DNA of 64,000 nt, from positions 1 to 64,000 of the forward strand of contig PLLP01000024.1 of assembly GCA_003141315.1 (NCBI GenBank), written 5' to 3'. Below are positions 1 through 8,892 of the stretch, in pieces. Each line of letters starts with the position of its first letter. Position 1 is the stretch's first letter. The stretch is from Phycisphaerales bacterium. GTDB lineage: Bacteria > Planctomycetota > Phycisphaerae > Sedimentisphaerales > Anaerobacaceae. The translations under genes and the position numbers were made by a program. The notes beneath the pieces are model-generated. The model worked only from the letters and a program-made list of their open reading frames with translations. It made no database searches and was not told where the DNA came from.

Positions 1-1209
1 CTCAAGAAAACCGGCTCATTCTACTACCACTGCGACTGGCACGCCTCCCACTACGTCAAAATTATGCTCGACCAGATTTTCGGTCATAACCAATTTCAAA
101 CCGAAATAATTTGGCGACGCACAAACGCAAAGGGACTCGCATTTCGCTCATTCCCCAATGACCATGATTCAGTTTTCTATTACACAAAGAGCGACGATTA
201 CACCTTTAATCGTCAATATCTGCCACACAATGAGGATTATGTTAAGGAGTTTTATAAACACGTCGAGCCGGAAACCGGCAGAAGATATGCGCTGGACAAT
301 TTGGCTAATCCAAACCAAGACCGGCCTAACCTTACTTATGAATTTCTTGGCGTTAAACGTGTATGGCGGTGGACAAAGGAACGTATGCAGGAGGCCTACG
401 ATAAAGGTCTTATAGTTCAATCTTCTGCTGGCAGTGTCCCACGTCTTAAACGATACCTCGATGAACAAGAAGGAATACCGGTTGATAGTATTTGGGCAGA
501 TATTCCCCCAATACAATCTCAATCAGAAGAACGTCTTGGCTATCCGACTCAAAAACCGCTTGCGTTGCTTGACCGAATTATCAAGGCAAGTTCGAATGAA
601 AACGATATTGTCTTAGACGCTTTTTGCGGTTGTGGGACGGCGTTAGTTGCTGCTGAAAATCTTGGCCGTCAATGGATAGGCATTGATGTTTCGCCGACTG
701 CCTGTCGGGTTATGGCAAAACGTCTGCGCGATGTCTGCAAAATGAAAGAAGGTGAAGAACTCTGGCAGATTGGTCGCGGCTTTGTCGTGCGTGACCTTCC
801 CTGGACTATTGAAAAATTGCGAGAAATCCCACCATTTGAGTTTGAGAACTGGGCCGTTATTGCTCTGGGCGGCAGGCCCAATGTCGCCAAGGTCGGCGAT
901 ATGGGCATTGACGGGCGTATCTATCCGATATCGGCCATGCCGAAAAAGAATAAGGGAGAACTTGGCTTTATGGATGTCTGGTATCCCATTCAGGTCAAGC
1001 AGAAAGACAAGGTGGGCAGACCTGATATCGACGCATTTGAGGCGGCAATGACACGCGAAGACAGAACAAAGGGGTTCTTTGTTGCGTTCGACTACTCATC
1101 CGATGCTATGAGTGAGATACAGGCCTTTTTCAAGAAGTCCGGCAAGAGCATAATCGCCCTTACCGTTAAAGACATCCTCGACGAACAAATCGCCTACAAA
1201 CTGACATGA
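1..1209 (+). CDS. DNA methyltransferase with C-terminal PD-(D/E)XK-like domain (5'-truncated by window edge)
   Basis: The reading frame is open from base 1, so the gene begins before the window; the ATG at 64 is internal. The visible part is the second half of an N4/N6 DNA methylase (PF01555-type): the segment after the missing DPPY motif, a target-recognition stretch, then the SAM-binding motif DAFCGCGTALVAAENL. This motif order (catalytic before SAM) is that of the beta class, as in type III Mod proteins. The last ~120 residues are an extra domain with GDMGIDGRIY followed by WYPIQVKQKDKVGRPDI; a D...QxK arrangement is typical of Mrr/PD-(D/E)XK nucleases. The protein could thus both modify and cut DNA, or the domain may only bind. 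No separate restriction gene follows; the next ~960 bases are gene-free. The methylase call is firm, the nuclease activity inferred. Confidence 0.85.
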   Translation, partial: LKKTGSFYYHCDWHASHYVKIMLDQIFGHNQFQTEIIWRRTNAKGLAFRSFPNDHDSVFYYTKSDDYTFNRQYLPHNEDYVKEFYKHVEPETGRRYALDNLANPNQDRPNLTYEFLGVKRVWRWTKERMQEAYDKGLIVQSSAGSVPRLKRYLDEQEGIPVDSIWADIPPIQSQSEERLGYPTQKPLALLDRIIKASSNENDIVLDAFCGCGTALVAAENLGRQWIGIDVSPTACRVMAKRLRDVCKMKEGEELWQIGRGFVVRDLPWTIEKLREIPPFEFENWAVIALGGRPNVAKVGDMGIDGRIYPISAMPKKNKGELGFMDVWYPIQVKQKDKVGRPDIDAFEAAMTREDRTKGFFVAFDYSSDAMSEIQAFFKKSGKSIIALTVKDILDEQIAYKLT

Positions 1210-2175
1210 AGTAATCTGTCTTAATCCGTGGTTAATTTTTTTTGCTGACTTTTAATTTGAATTGAAAGCGAACAGCTTTCGTGTACGAGTGAAAAATTGC
1301 TGTTTAAGCTCGCTTAAAAAAGCAATTTTTTACGAATATACCCAAGTCAGCGAAAAACTCTCTGTGCGCCGAAGGTCCGCCTAGGCGGATGTCCTCTGTG
1401 GCTAAAAAATCTGTGAAAATCTGTGTTAATCTGTGGTTAAAATTAGTCGTTAGTTTTTAGTCGTTAGTCCGCCACACGAACGGCGGATCTTCGATATTTA
1501 GGTGCAAAAAAATCAGTGTTAATCAGTGAAATCTGTGGCTGAATTTTATTATGAGCTTTGTATTTCGCGTTCCCTCTTTTCGCCATCTTGCCTATCCTGC
1601 CACAGCAAAACATCCAATCTTAACATCAAAATTTGCCATCAAAAACTACCCAAAAACCACTCGATTTCACCTCGAAACTACCCAAAAGTTACTCGAAACT
1701 GCTCGAAAGTGACCAAAATCCGACCGAAAGTGGTGTCATTTTGCGCTTAATCTGGGAAACATATTCACAATAGATAATTTAGGCAATTCCTCAATCCTAA
1801 TTTTTCTCTCAAAAACAAAGATTCGCCCCAAAAACATCCCAAAAAATTCTAAAAATTTTCAAAAAATCCCTCATTTTTTTAAAAAAAATTCAATTTTTAA
1901 AATCTAAAATCTACCAAATAAAAAATGAAATCCGTCCCCCGCTAGCGTCTTGGGTCTTGCGTCATGAGTCTTTTTAAAATCCGTGTAAATCCGTGTAAAT
2001 CCGTGGTTAAATTACTCTGTGTTCTCTGTGTGCCGAAGGTTCGCCTGTGGCGAATCCACCGCAGGTGATATAAACAAACTCCTATGGGCTATATGTTTTA
2101 ATGTATGATATAGAATCGTTTATTGGCGAAGATTTGTTAGAATAGCGGAAGTTTGCAGGTTTCGCGGGAATTAAA
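1210..2175. other. Gene-free region with degenerate repeats
   Basis: No convincing gene lies here; a 74-codon frame at 1526-1750 has low-complexity, repeat-derived composition. The stretch holds many copies of an 'AATC(T/C)GTG(T)TAA' type word (1390-1440, 1505-1540, 1975-2015), repeated CTCGAAA words near 1670-1715, and palindromic GC-rich elements of the kind GTCCGCC...GGCGGA (about 1375-1392, 1468-1485, 2030-2065). The same palindromes recur at 15.68, 35.86 and 35.93 kb. Poly-A/T tracts fill 1800-1930. Confidence 0.7.
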
Positions 2176-4662
2176 ATGGATATAAAACAAATGGAAACAC
2201 CCTGGAAGACGATTTTTGCTGCTATTTTGCTTGTTATGGCTATCCATCTCAATGCCGCTGCGAACCCGGAAGAATACAGTAGAGAAAACGATTTTAATTT
2301 TGATTGGCGATTTCAAAAAGGGGATTTTAAGGAGGCGGCGAATCCGCAATACGACGATACCGGCTGGCGAAAATTAAATCTGCCTCACGACTGGAGCATC
2401 GAGGGGCCTTACGATTCCAATTTTGCCAGCGGCACAGGGTATCTGCCGGCAGGGATAGGCTGGTACCGAAAAACTTTTGAGCTGAATGCGCCGCTTAAAG
2501 GCAAGGTCATTGCAGTAGAATTTGACGGGATATATAACAATTCGGAAGTCTGGATTAACGGCCATTATCTCGGTAAAAGACCTTACGGCTATTCAAGCTT
2601 TCAATACGATTTGACTGAGTATATAAACTTTGCCCCTGCTACGAATGTTATCGCCGTCCGCGTGGACCATTCGCAGTTTGCAGATTCCCGCTGGTACACA
2701 GGCTCCGGCATCTACCGCAATGTGCGGCTGAGAATAACAGAGCCGTTGAATATCGCCCATTGGGGAACTTACGTTACCGCATCTGTTGCCGACGATTCGA
2801 ATGCGCAAATAAAAATTGAAACCACAGTCGTCAACGGCGATAAAATCCAAAGGGCCTTTCAGTTTCAATCAGACATTATTGACCGGCAGGGCAGAATCGT
2901 TGCCGGCCAAACAACATCGCATACGCTCGCCGAAATAAAAGATGTAGTTATTACTCATCGGCTTTCTGTAAACAGCCCGAAACTATGGGATGTCGAGTCG
3001 CCTTATCTGTATCAGCTCAAAACCACGATTAAAGAAGCGGATTCGAACCATTCGGCAAGCTCAGGGCAGGCAAGCTCGCCGCAAGGCGAAAAAATAATCG
3101 ACAGCACTACGACGCCCTTCGGCATCAGGAGTTTTCGTTTTGACCCGGCGAAGGGTTTTTTTCTGAATGGCAGGAATATCAAAATCAAAGGCGTATGTCT
3201 TCATCACGATGCCGGCTGTGTCGGTGCGGCGGTGCCTGCAGGGATGTGGAAGCGGCGATTGGAACTGCTCAAACAAATCGGCGCCAACGCAATCAGGACG
3301 AGTCATAATCCTTCTTCCCCGGAGTTCCTGGATTTGTGCGACCAGATGGGATTTATCGTTATAGAAGAGGCTTTCGATGAATTTACGCCGGGTAAGAAAA
3401 AATGGATACAGGGCTGGAATATCGGCATACCGGGCAAAGCGGGTTATAACGAGGTATTCGATGAGTGGGCGGTGCGGGATATCGAGGATATGGTAAGACG
3501 CGACCGCAACCACCCGTCAATTATCCTCTGGAGCATCGGCAACGAGATTGATTACCAAAACGACCCGTTTTCTCATCCGGTGCTGGGAAAATCATACAAG
3601 CCGAAAAATCCGCCCGCAGAAAACCTTCTAAAATACGGCGGGCTGCTGGTCAAGGCGGTTAAACGGCTCGATGCGACCAGGCCTGTGACAGCTTCGCTGG
3701 CGAATATGCAGGTTTCCAACGCCATCGGGCTGGCGGAGATTCTGGATGTCGTTAGCTATAATTATCAGGAAAAATATTACAAAAAAGAACACGATGATTA
3801 TCCGCAGCGATGCATTTTAGGCGGTGAAAACAACAGGACGCTGCCCGAATGGGAAGTGGTGGAGAAAAACGATTACGTCTCAGGACAGTTTGTCTGGATT
3901 GGATTCGCCTGTCTCGGCGAAGCTGATGCCTGGCCCAACAAATCCTGGAAGCATGGACTGTTTGACCTGTGCGGCTTCAAAAAACCCCAAGGCTGGTTTC
4001 GCCAAAGCCTGTGGACAACAGAGCCGTTTGTTTATATTGCCTGTCAGGAAATGCCGGCAGACGAACGAAAACTGCTGCCGCCGGATTGGCAGGCGCTGCG
4101 CTCGAAGTGGAATTGGCCGAATGGAAAACTAATGAGCGTGTTCTGTTTTACGAACTGCGATGAGGTGGAACTATTTTTGAATGGCGAATCCGTATCAGGC
4201 AAGTCCATAAGTAAAAGCAGTGAGCGATTGCTTAACTGGCGGGTGCCGTTCAGGAGCGGCTCGTTAAAAGCTGTCGGCAAACGCAGCGGCAGGGCGGTCT
4301 GCGAATACATTCTACAGACAGCCAATCAGCCGGCAGGGGTTAAACTGATTGCGGACAAAAAAAACTTATTTGCTGACGGAAAAGATATTTCCCATATCGA
4401 GTTTCAGATAGTTGATGCCAACGGGATTGTTGTTCCCGACGCAGAAGTTGCGGTGAAATTCAGCGTAAGCGGCCAGGCTGCGATTATAGGCATCGGCAAT
4501 GCAGACCCGAACAGTCACGAATCCTATCAGGGAACGACTCATGCAACATGGCAGGGCAGAGGCCTGCTTATCCTGCAGTCTGCAAAACAGCCTGGCACGG
4601 TTATCCTCAGGGCAGAAGCGCAAGCTCTTGAGCCGGATTCGATTACCATTGATGTAAAATAA
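2176..4662 (+). CDS. Secreted glycoside hydrolase family 2 (beta-galactosidase-like)
   Basis: An 828-residue protein with an N-terminal signal peptide (hydrophobic FAAILLVMAIHLNAAA). The GH2 sugar-binding domain follows (LPHDWSIEGPY; GWYRKTFEL), then the immunoglobulin-like domain, then the TIM-barrel with the acid/base glutamate in WSIGNEID (about E457) and a glutamate in ILGGENNR (about E551) at the nucleophile position. A C-terminal Ig-like/DUF4982-type region (FLNGESVSG, VPDAEVAVKFSVSG) completes the usual length. It probably removes terminal beta-linked sugars from polysaccharides outside the cytoplasm; which sugar cannot be told from sequence alone. It stands alone, with a weak terminator after it. 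A stretch around residues 290-304 (SASSGQASSPQG) is encoded by a dispersed repeat element and interrupts the domain in frame. Confidence 0.88.
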   Translation: MDIKQMETPWKTIFAAILLVMAIHLNAAANPEEYSRENDFNFDWRFQKGDFKEAANPQYDDTGWRKLNLPHDWSIEGPYDSNFASGTGYLPAGIGWYRKTFELNAPLKGKVIAVEFDGIYNNSEVWINGHYLGKRPYGYSSFQYDLTEYINFAPATNVIAVRVDHSQFADSRWYTGSGIYRNVRLRITEPLNIAHWGTYVTASVADDSNAQIKIETTVVNGDKIQRAFQFQSDIIDRQGRIVAGQTTSHTLAEIKDVVITHRLSVNSPKLWDVESPYLYQLKTTIKEADSNHSASSGQASSPQGEKIIDSTTTPFGIRSFRFDPAKGFFLNGRNIKIKGVCLHHDAGCVGAAVPAGMWKRRLELLKQIGANAIRTSHNPSSPEFLDLCDQMGFIVIEEAFDEFTPGKKKWIQGWNIGIPGKAGYNEVFDEWAVRDIEDMVRRDRNHPSIILWSIGNEIDYQNDPFSHPVLGKSYKPKNPPAENLLKYGGLLVKAVKRLDATRPVTASLANMQVSNAIGLAEILDVVSYNYQEKYYKKEHDDYPQRCILGGENNRTLPEWEVVEKNDYVSGQFVWIGFACLGEADAWPNKSWKHGLFDLCGFKKPQGWFRQSLWTTEPFVYIACQEMPADERKLLPPDWQALRSKWNWPNGKLMSVFCFTNCDEVELFLNGESVSGKSISKSSERLLNWRVPFRSGSLKAVGKRSGRAVCEYILQTANQPAGVKLIADKKNLFADGKDISHIEFQIVDANGIVVPDAEVAVKFSVSGQAAIIGIGNADPNSHESYQGTTHATWQGRGLLILQSAKQPGTVILRAEAQALEPDSITIDVK
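3041..3090. repeat. Dispersed repeat inserted in frame in the GH2 gene
   Basis: TTCGGCAAGCTCAGGGCAGG at 3051-3070 closely matches the words TTCGACAAGCTCA and CTCAGGGCAGGCT of the intergenic element at 15581-15630 (read on the minus strand). The copy adds a Ser/Gly/Ala-rich stretch to the enzyme without breaking the frame. Confidence 0.6.
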
Positions 4663-4667
4663 TAAAT

Positions 4668-4705
4668 CGGCTGCGGCGGGGTGAAATTGTTTGCGACAGC
4701 AGCCG
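4668..4705 (+). terminator. Possible terminator after GH2 gene
   Basis: CGGCTGC (4668-4674) pairs with GCAGCCG (4699-4705) right after the GH2 stop codon; T-rich sequence follows only about 25 bases later. The loop is long, so this is a weak candidate. Confidence 0.4.
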
Positions 4706-4819
4706 CATCAAAAAATATTATCATTTTTTTAAATATTTTTTGCTATATGTAAGTATCTATATCATAAATAGTTATAAAACCCACACTTGTCCGGAATTTA
4801 AATTAATTGGAGAAAGTTA

Positions 4820-4848
4820 TTGACCGGATTCAGGCGAGTAGTTATAAT
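4820..4848 (+). promoter_or_regulatory. Sigma70-type promoter of the sulfur operon
   Basis: TTGACC (4820-4825), a 17-base spacer, and a consensus TATAAT (4843-4848) lie about 50 bases ahead of the Rrf2 start codon. Confidence 0.7.
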
Positions 4849-4854
4849 TGCTAT

Positions 4855-4881
4855 TAAATTAGTAGTATTAGTAGTAATTTA
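4855..4881 (+). promoter_or_regulatory. Candidate Rrf2 operator
   Basis: TAAATTA (4855-4861) and TAATTTA (4875-4881) form an inverted repeat around the transcription start expected from the promoter just upstream. The position suits autorepression by the Rrf2 protein encoded next. The inner bases are a TAGTAGTA direct repeat, which leaves the exact site uncertain. Confidence 0.45.
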
Positions 4882-4899
4882 GAGGTGTGCAAAATTATT

Positions 4900-5340
4900 A
4901 TGAAGATTTCGACACGGGCAAGATATGGTTTACGGTTTATGATAGAGCTTGCTGCTGATTATGGCAGGAAGCCGGTTTATTTGAAAAATATTGCCGGCTC
5001 TCAGGAGATACCGGAGAAATATCTGGGCCAGATTGCGATAAGTTTGAAGTCAGCCGGCCTTATCGATGGTTTTCGCGGTGTTCATGGCGGGTATATATTG
5101 GCAAGACCGCCGTCAGATATTAATCTTAAGGAGATTGTGAGTGTTCTTGAAGGCGATTTATCACTTATAGAGTGTTTGAGGACGCCGGGTTCTTGCCAGC
5201 GGGCGTCGGAGTGCGTAAGCAGGGAGGTGTGGCAGAAACTCGGAGATGTAATTTCAGAGACGCTGGAGGCAATTACGCTTGAGACACTTGCGGCAAAGAG
5301 CAGGGAAAAATTGCAGAAAGAAGTGATGTATCATATTTAG
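4900..5340 (+). CDS. Rrf2-family transcriptional regulator
   Basis: The ATG at 4900 is preferred over the upstream GTG at 4885, because the family begins MKISTRARYGLRFM and AGAGGTG (4881-4887) serves as ribosome site. The protein is a winged helix-turn-helix of IscR/NsrR/CymR type, ~146 residues. It carries three cysteines in CLRTPGSCQRASEC, the place where IscR and NsrR bind an iron-sulfur cluster, so it probably senses Fe-S, redox or sulfur status through a cluster. It is the first gene of an operon leading to O-acetylhomoserine sulfhydrylase and cysteine synthase, which points to control of sulfur assimilation, comparable in role to CymR. A consensus promoter and an inverted repeat directly upstream suggest autoregulation. 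Confidence 0.88.
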   Translation: MKISTRARYGLRFMIELAADYGRKPVYLKNIAGSQEIPEKYLGQIAISLKSAGLIDGFRGVHGGYILARPPSDINLKEIVSVLEGDLSLIECLRTPGSCQRASECVSREVWQKLGDVISETLEAITLETLAAKSREKLQKEVMYHI

Positions 5341-5390
5341 GGAATTATTAATATTGATAAGGAAAAAGGTTTGCAAAGGAGAAATTTTAC

Positions 5391-6689
5391 ATGGCAAAGA
5401 ATGAGAATAAATTAAAAGCTGAAACTATTTTGCTGCATGGCGGCCAGGAAGCGGACCCGACAACCGGTTCGCGGGCGGTTCCAATTTACCAGACAACTTC
5501 TTACCAGTTTAAGAGCACCGAGCACGCCGCAAACCTCTTCGGGTTAAAGGAATTCGGCAATATCTATACACGGCTGATGAACCCGACAACAGATGTGCTG
5601 GAAAAACGTATGGCGGGGCTGGATGGCGGCGTCGGCGCTCTTGCCGTCGCAAGCGGGCAGTCGGCGATAACGCTTGCCTTGCTGACTATCGCAAAGGCCG
5701 GCGATGAGATTGTGTCAGCGGATAACCTTTACGGCGGGACATATACCTTGTTTCATTACACGTTTCCGCGATTCGGGATAAAGGTAAATTTTGTAAAGTC
5801 CAATGATTTGGCGGCGATTCAAAAGGCAATTACGCCGAAGACCAAAGCGGTATATGCCGAGAGCATCGGCAATCCGAAACTCGACGTTGCCGATTTGGAA
5901 GGCATTGTCGCCGTTGCGCACAAGAACGGGATTCCGGTTGTTCTCGATAACACGGTGTCGCCGTATTTGCTCAAGCCAATAGATTTCGGCGTGGATATTG
6001 TGGTTTATTCGGCGACAAAATTTATCGGTGGGCACGGCACTTCGCTCGGCGGAATAATTGTTGATTCCGGCAAGTTCGACTGGACGAATGGCAAATTCCC
6101 GCTGATAGACGGGCCTGAACCGAGCTATCACGGCCTGAATTTTGTGGAGGCATTAAAGCCGTTGGGAAATATCGCTTACATTATAAAGGCGAGGGTGATG
6201 CTGCTGCGTGATTTGGGGCCGGCATTGTCGCCCTTTAATTCGTTCCTGTTTTTGCAGGGTCTTGAAACGCTGCACCTGCGGATGCCGAGACATTCCGAAA
6301 ATGCATTGGCTGTCGCTCAGCATCTCGAAAAGCATCCTGCGGTGAGCTGGGTTAATTACCCCGGCCTGGCGACAAGTCCTGAAATCAAGAGGACGAAAAA
6401 ATATCTCCCGAAAGGCGCCGGTGCGATTATAGGTTTCGGCATCAAAGGCGGACTCGAACCGGGAAGGAAATTCATCGATTCGCTGGAGCTGATTTCGCAC
6501 CTGGCAAATATCGGCGATGCGAAGAGCCTTGCGATTCATCCAGCCTCGACGACGCATCAGCAGCTTTCGCCTGATGAGCAGCTGGCAACCGGCGTGACGG
6601 TTGATTTTATCCGGCTTTCAATCGGTATCGAAAATGTTGGTGACGTGATAGCGGATATTGACCAGGCGCTGGCGAAGGCCGTGAAATAA
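5391..6689 (+). CDS. metY: O-acetylhomoserine sulfhydrylase (MetY type)
   Basis: A 432-residue PLP enzyme of the Cys/Met metabolism family. Characteristic parts are [19 protein letters not shown] at the N-terminus, [12 protein letters not shown], and the PLP lysine in [13 protein letters not shown] (K210). The length and the [10 protein letters not shown]-like C-terminal block ([16 protein letters not shown]) fit MetY rather than the shorter cystathionine synthases. It makes homocysteine from O-acetylhomoserine and sulfide in the cytoplasm. It lies 50 bases after the Rrf2 gene with a good ribosome site (AAAGGAG) and before YezD and CysK, so the operon channels sulfide into both homocysteine and cysteine. 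Confidence 0.93.
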   Translation: MAKNENKLKAETILLHGGQEADPTTGSRAVPIYQTTSYQFKSTEHAANLFGLKEFGNIYTRLMNPTTDVLEKRMAGLDGGVGALAVASGQSAITLALLTIAKAGDEIVSADNLYGGTYTLFHYTFPRFGIKVNFVKSNDLAAIQKAITPKTKAVYAESIGNPKLDVADLEGIVAVAHKNGIPVVLDNTVSPYLLKPIDFGVDIVVYSATKFIGGHGTSLGGIIVDSGKFDWTNGKFPLIDGPEPSYHGLNFVEALKPLGNIAYIIKARVMLLRDLGPALSPFNSFLFLQGLETLHLRMPRHSENALAVAQHLEKHPAVSWVNYPGLATSPEIKRTKKYLPKGAGAIIGFGIKGGLEPGRKFIDSLELISHLANIGDAKSLAIHPASTTHQQLSPDEQLATGVTVDFIRLSIGIENVGDVIADIDQALAKAVK

Positions 6690-6712
6690 AGGCCGATGCG
6701 GAGGGTTGCCGG

Positions 6713-6907
6713 ATGAGTTATAAACCAGAGAACAATACCGATGCGGTTAATGAAAGAATAGTAAAAGAGCTGGCTGATGTCGTTAAGTCGATTAAGTTCG
6801 GCCAGCTCGTTATCACTATACATAATTCGAAAATAGTGCAGGTGGATAAAACGGAAAAATATCGTTATCAGGAGCCGAACTACTTCGAGAAGGGCAGCGG
6901 AATTTAA
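6713..6907 (+). CDS. YezD-family small protein (DUF2292)
   Basis: A 64-residue protein with the family pattern KSIKFGQLVITIHNSKIVQVDKTEKYR. YezD-like proteins are small, of unknown function, and recurrently found beside sulfur-assimilation genes (family knowledge). Here it sits between metY and cysK in the same direction with a GAGGG ribosome site, so it is likely to be co-expressed with them. No catalytic residues are visible. Confidence 0.75.
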   Translation: MSYKPENNTDAVNERIVKELADVVKSIKFGQLVITIHNSKIVQVDKTEKYRYQEPNYFEKGSGI

Positions 6908-6998
6908 CTGCCGAGCGGACAGCCGCAGGAAAATCTGAAATTTTGAAAACAGGTGTTCGACCAGTCATCTGGAGGATGCAGCCAAAAGGAGTTTACAG

Positions 6999-7844
6999 AT
7001 GAGAAAGGTCGAACAGAGTTTGAAAATTGTTTTTGTATTGGTTTTGTTGTCTTATGGCGGGACTTTCGCAGGTGTGCCGCTGACAAATCTTGAAGGCGTA
7101 GGCGGTGTCGCCTTTAACCCGCTGGCATATCCCGCCAATCCCGGCTCGTCGCTGGGCGACCCCAACAGTGATTTTGGAAAAATACTTGGCAGGCCGCAGA
7201 TAGGCGGGTGGTATGTGAATCTCGGCGAGAGCAAAATCAGTTGGACGAGTTTCGGCATCGCGGAGACGTTCGCCGGTCGGGTGGAAGTTTCGTTCGGGCA
7301 TGAAACGATAGCGCCCAGCGGCGCCGATTACATCAGCAAGGACAGCATCGGCGTCAAACTGCTGATTCTTCCGGAAAATGCCTTTGGCAATTGGAGTCCC
7401 GCGGTATCTGCCGGCGTGATAAGCAAGCATACTTCACCGGTGAAAATAGTTTCGACGGCGGATTCGAGCGGCTACGATTATTATATTGTGGCGACGAAGC
7501 TCATCAAGGAACTGCCGAGGCCGGTGCTGCTATCGGGCGGGGTGCTTTCGACGAACGGTTATACCACAGGCGTGCTGGGGTATTCCGATAATCGCGACAC
7601 AACATATTTCGGTAATGTCGATGTGCTGCCGCTGGATAATGTGGCGGTGGGTGTTGAGTATAAGCAGGGTGCGAAATTCGACGATGGTTTCAAAAACGCT
7701 GATTACTGGAATACGCATCTGGCATGGTTTGTGAACAAGAACCTGACGCTCGTGGCGGCTTATGTCAATTCGGGCGACGAAAAATCGACCAGCAAAGTCG
7801 GATTTGGCGAAGGGTTGGTGCTTAGTTTTCAATACGCGTTTTAA
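6999..7844 (+). CDS. DUF3034-type outer-membrane beta-barrel protein
   Basis: 281 residues with a signal peptide (IVFVLVLLSYGGTFAG) and a body of alternating amphipathic strands ending in phenylalanine (LVLSFQYAF), as outer-membrane barrels do. The layout resembles DUF3034 proteins: LTNLEGVGG near the start, AETFAGRVEVSFGHE, KDSIGVKLLI and YYIVATKLIKELPRPVL. Function is unknown. Its place inside the sulfur operon, between yezD and cysK with a strong AAAGGAG site, suggests it helps uptake of a sulfur source, but that is inference from neighbourhood only. Confidence 0.65.
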   Translation: MRKVEQSLKIVFVLVLLSYGGTFAGVPLTNLEGVGGVAFNPLAYPANPGSSLGDPNSDFGKILGRPQIGGWYVNLGESKISWTSFGIAETFAGRVEVSFGHETIAPSGADYISKDSIGVKLLILPENAFGNWSPAVSAGVISKHTSPVKIVSTADSSGYDYYIVATKLIKELPRPVLLSGGVLSTNGYTTGVLGYSDNRDTTYFGNVDVLPLDNVAVGVEYKQGAKFDDGFKNADYWNTHLAWFVNKNLTLVAAYVNSGDEKSTSKVGFGEGLVLSFQYAF

Positions 7845-7865
7845 ATTTTATGAAGGGCAAAAGTT

Positions 7866-8798
7866 ATGAATATTTATGAGGATATCACGAAGACGGTCGG
7901 TAGGACTCCGCTTGTTCGGCTAAAACACATAGGGAAGGAAACCGGTGCGCAGATAGCGGTAAAACTGGAGTTTTTTAATCCATTATCGAGTGTCAAGGAC
8001 AGAATAGGCGTGGCGATGATTGATGCGGCAGAGAGAGAGGGCAAGTTGAAACCCGGCGGCCTGATTGTCGAGCCGACGAGCGGAAACACCGGGATTGCAC
8101 TTGCGTTTGTGGCGGCGGCACGCGGGTACCGGCTGATTCTGACGATGCCTGAAACGATGAGTATCGAGAGGCGGGCATTGCTTAAGATTCTCGGCGCCGA
8201 GCTTGTATTGACACCCGGCCCAGAAGGGATGAAGGGTGCGGTTAAGAAGGCTGAAGAAATTGTCGCCCAGACGCCGGGGGCATTTTTGCCGCAGCAGTTC
8301 AAGAATCCCGCCAACGTGGAAATTCACCAGAAGACCACCGCTGAAGAGATATGGAACGATACTGACGGACAGGTTGATATTCTCGTGGCCGGCGTCGGCA
8401 CAGGCGGGACCATTACCGGCATATCGAGTGTCCTCAAAAAAAGAAAAACCTCCTTTACGGCTGTCGGAGTGGAACCGGCCGGCTCGCCGGTTCTTTCCGG
8501 CGGCAAGCCCGGGCCTCACAAGATTCAGGGAATAGGCGCAGGCTTTGTGCCGGACATTTATCGCTCCGACCTTGTCGATGAGATTATTGGCGTCACTGAA
8601 GAGGACGCCGGCAAGAATGCCCGCCGGATGGCGCGCGAAGAAGGAATTCTGGTCGGCATATCGAGCGGGGCAGCGATTACAGCGGCGCTGAAGGTGGCGG
8701 CCAGACTTGAGAACAAGGGAAAATTGATAGTCGTTATTATCCCGAGCTGCGGCGAGCGATACCTCTCGACTTGGCTTTTCGCCGAGTATATGAAATGA
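7866..8798 (+). CDS. cysK: Cysteine synthase A
   Basis: A 310-residue fold-type II PLP enzyme that makes cysteine from O-acetylserine and sulfide. It shows the PLP lysine in SSVKDRIG (K44), the substrate loop [10 protein letters not shown], the phosphate-binding loop [10 protein letters not shown], and the C-terminal serine region [14 protein letters not shown]. It is the last gene of the sulfur operon. Its final ~100 bases plus the following ~57 bases are duplicated, with decay, at 10169-10325. Confidence 0.95.
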   Translation: MNIYEDITKTVGRTPLVRLKHIGKETGAQIAVKLEFFNPLSSVKDRIGVAMIDAAEREGKLKPGGLIVEPTSGNTGIALAFVAAARGYRLILTMPETMSIERRALLKILGAELVLTPGPEGMKGAVKKAEEIVAQTPGAFLPQQFKNPANVEIHQKTTAEEIWNDTDGQVDILVAGVGTGGTITGISSVLKKRKTSFTAVGVEPAGSPVLSGGKPGPHKIQGIGAGFVPDIYRSDLVDEIIGVTEEDAGKNARRMAREEGILVGISSGAAITAALKVAARLENKGKLIVVIIPSCGERYLSTWLFAEYMK

Positions 8799-8855
8799 GA
8801 TTGGTGGGGACAGTTGAAATTTTGGTAATATAGCTTTGCAATAAAGCGGCCGCGG
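8697..8855 (+). repeat. Left copy of a ~158-bp direct repeat (cysK 3' end plus intergenic)
   Basis: This stretch recurs at 10169-10325 with about ten differences and a net 2-base deletion. It covers the last 34 codons of cysK and the sequence up to GCGGCCGCGG. The two copies flank the lectin segment. Confidence 0.9.
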
Positions 8856-8892
8856 CGGGATCAGAATGACAAGTCACGTTTTGAGATAGTTT

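Noticed and set aside
1526-1750. Small gene in the left gap
   Set aside because: Made of repeated words (CTCGAAA, CCAAAA), no ribosome site, no family features.
5341-5390. SAM riboswitch or T-box before metY
   Set aside because: The 50-base gap is too short and no structured leader precedes the Rrf2 gene either.
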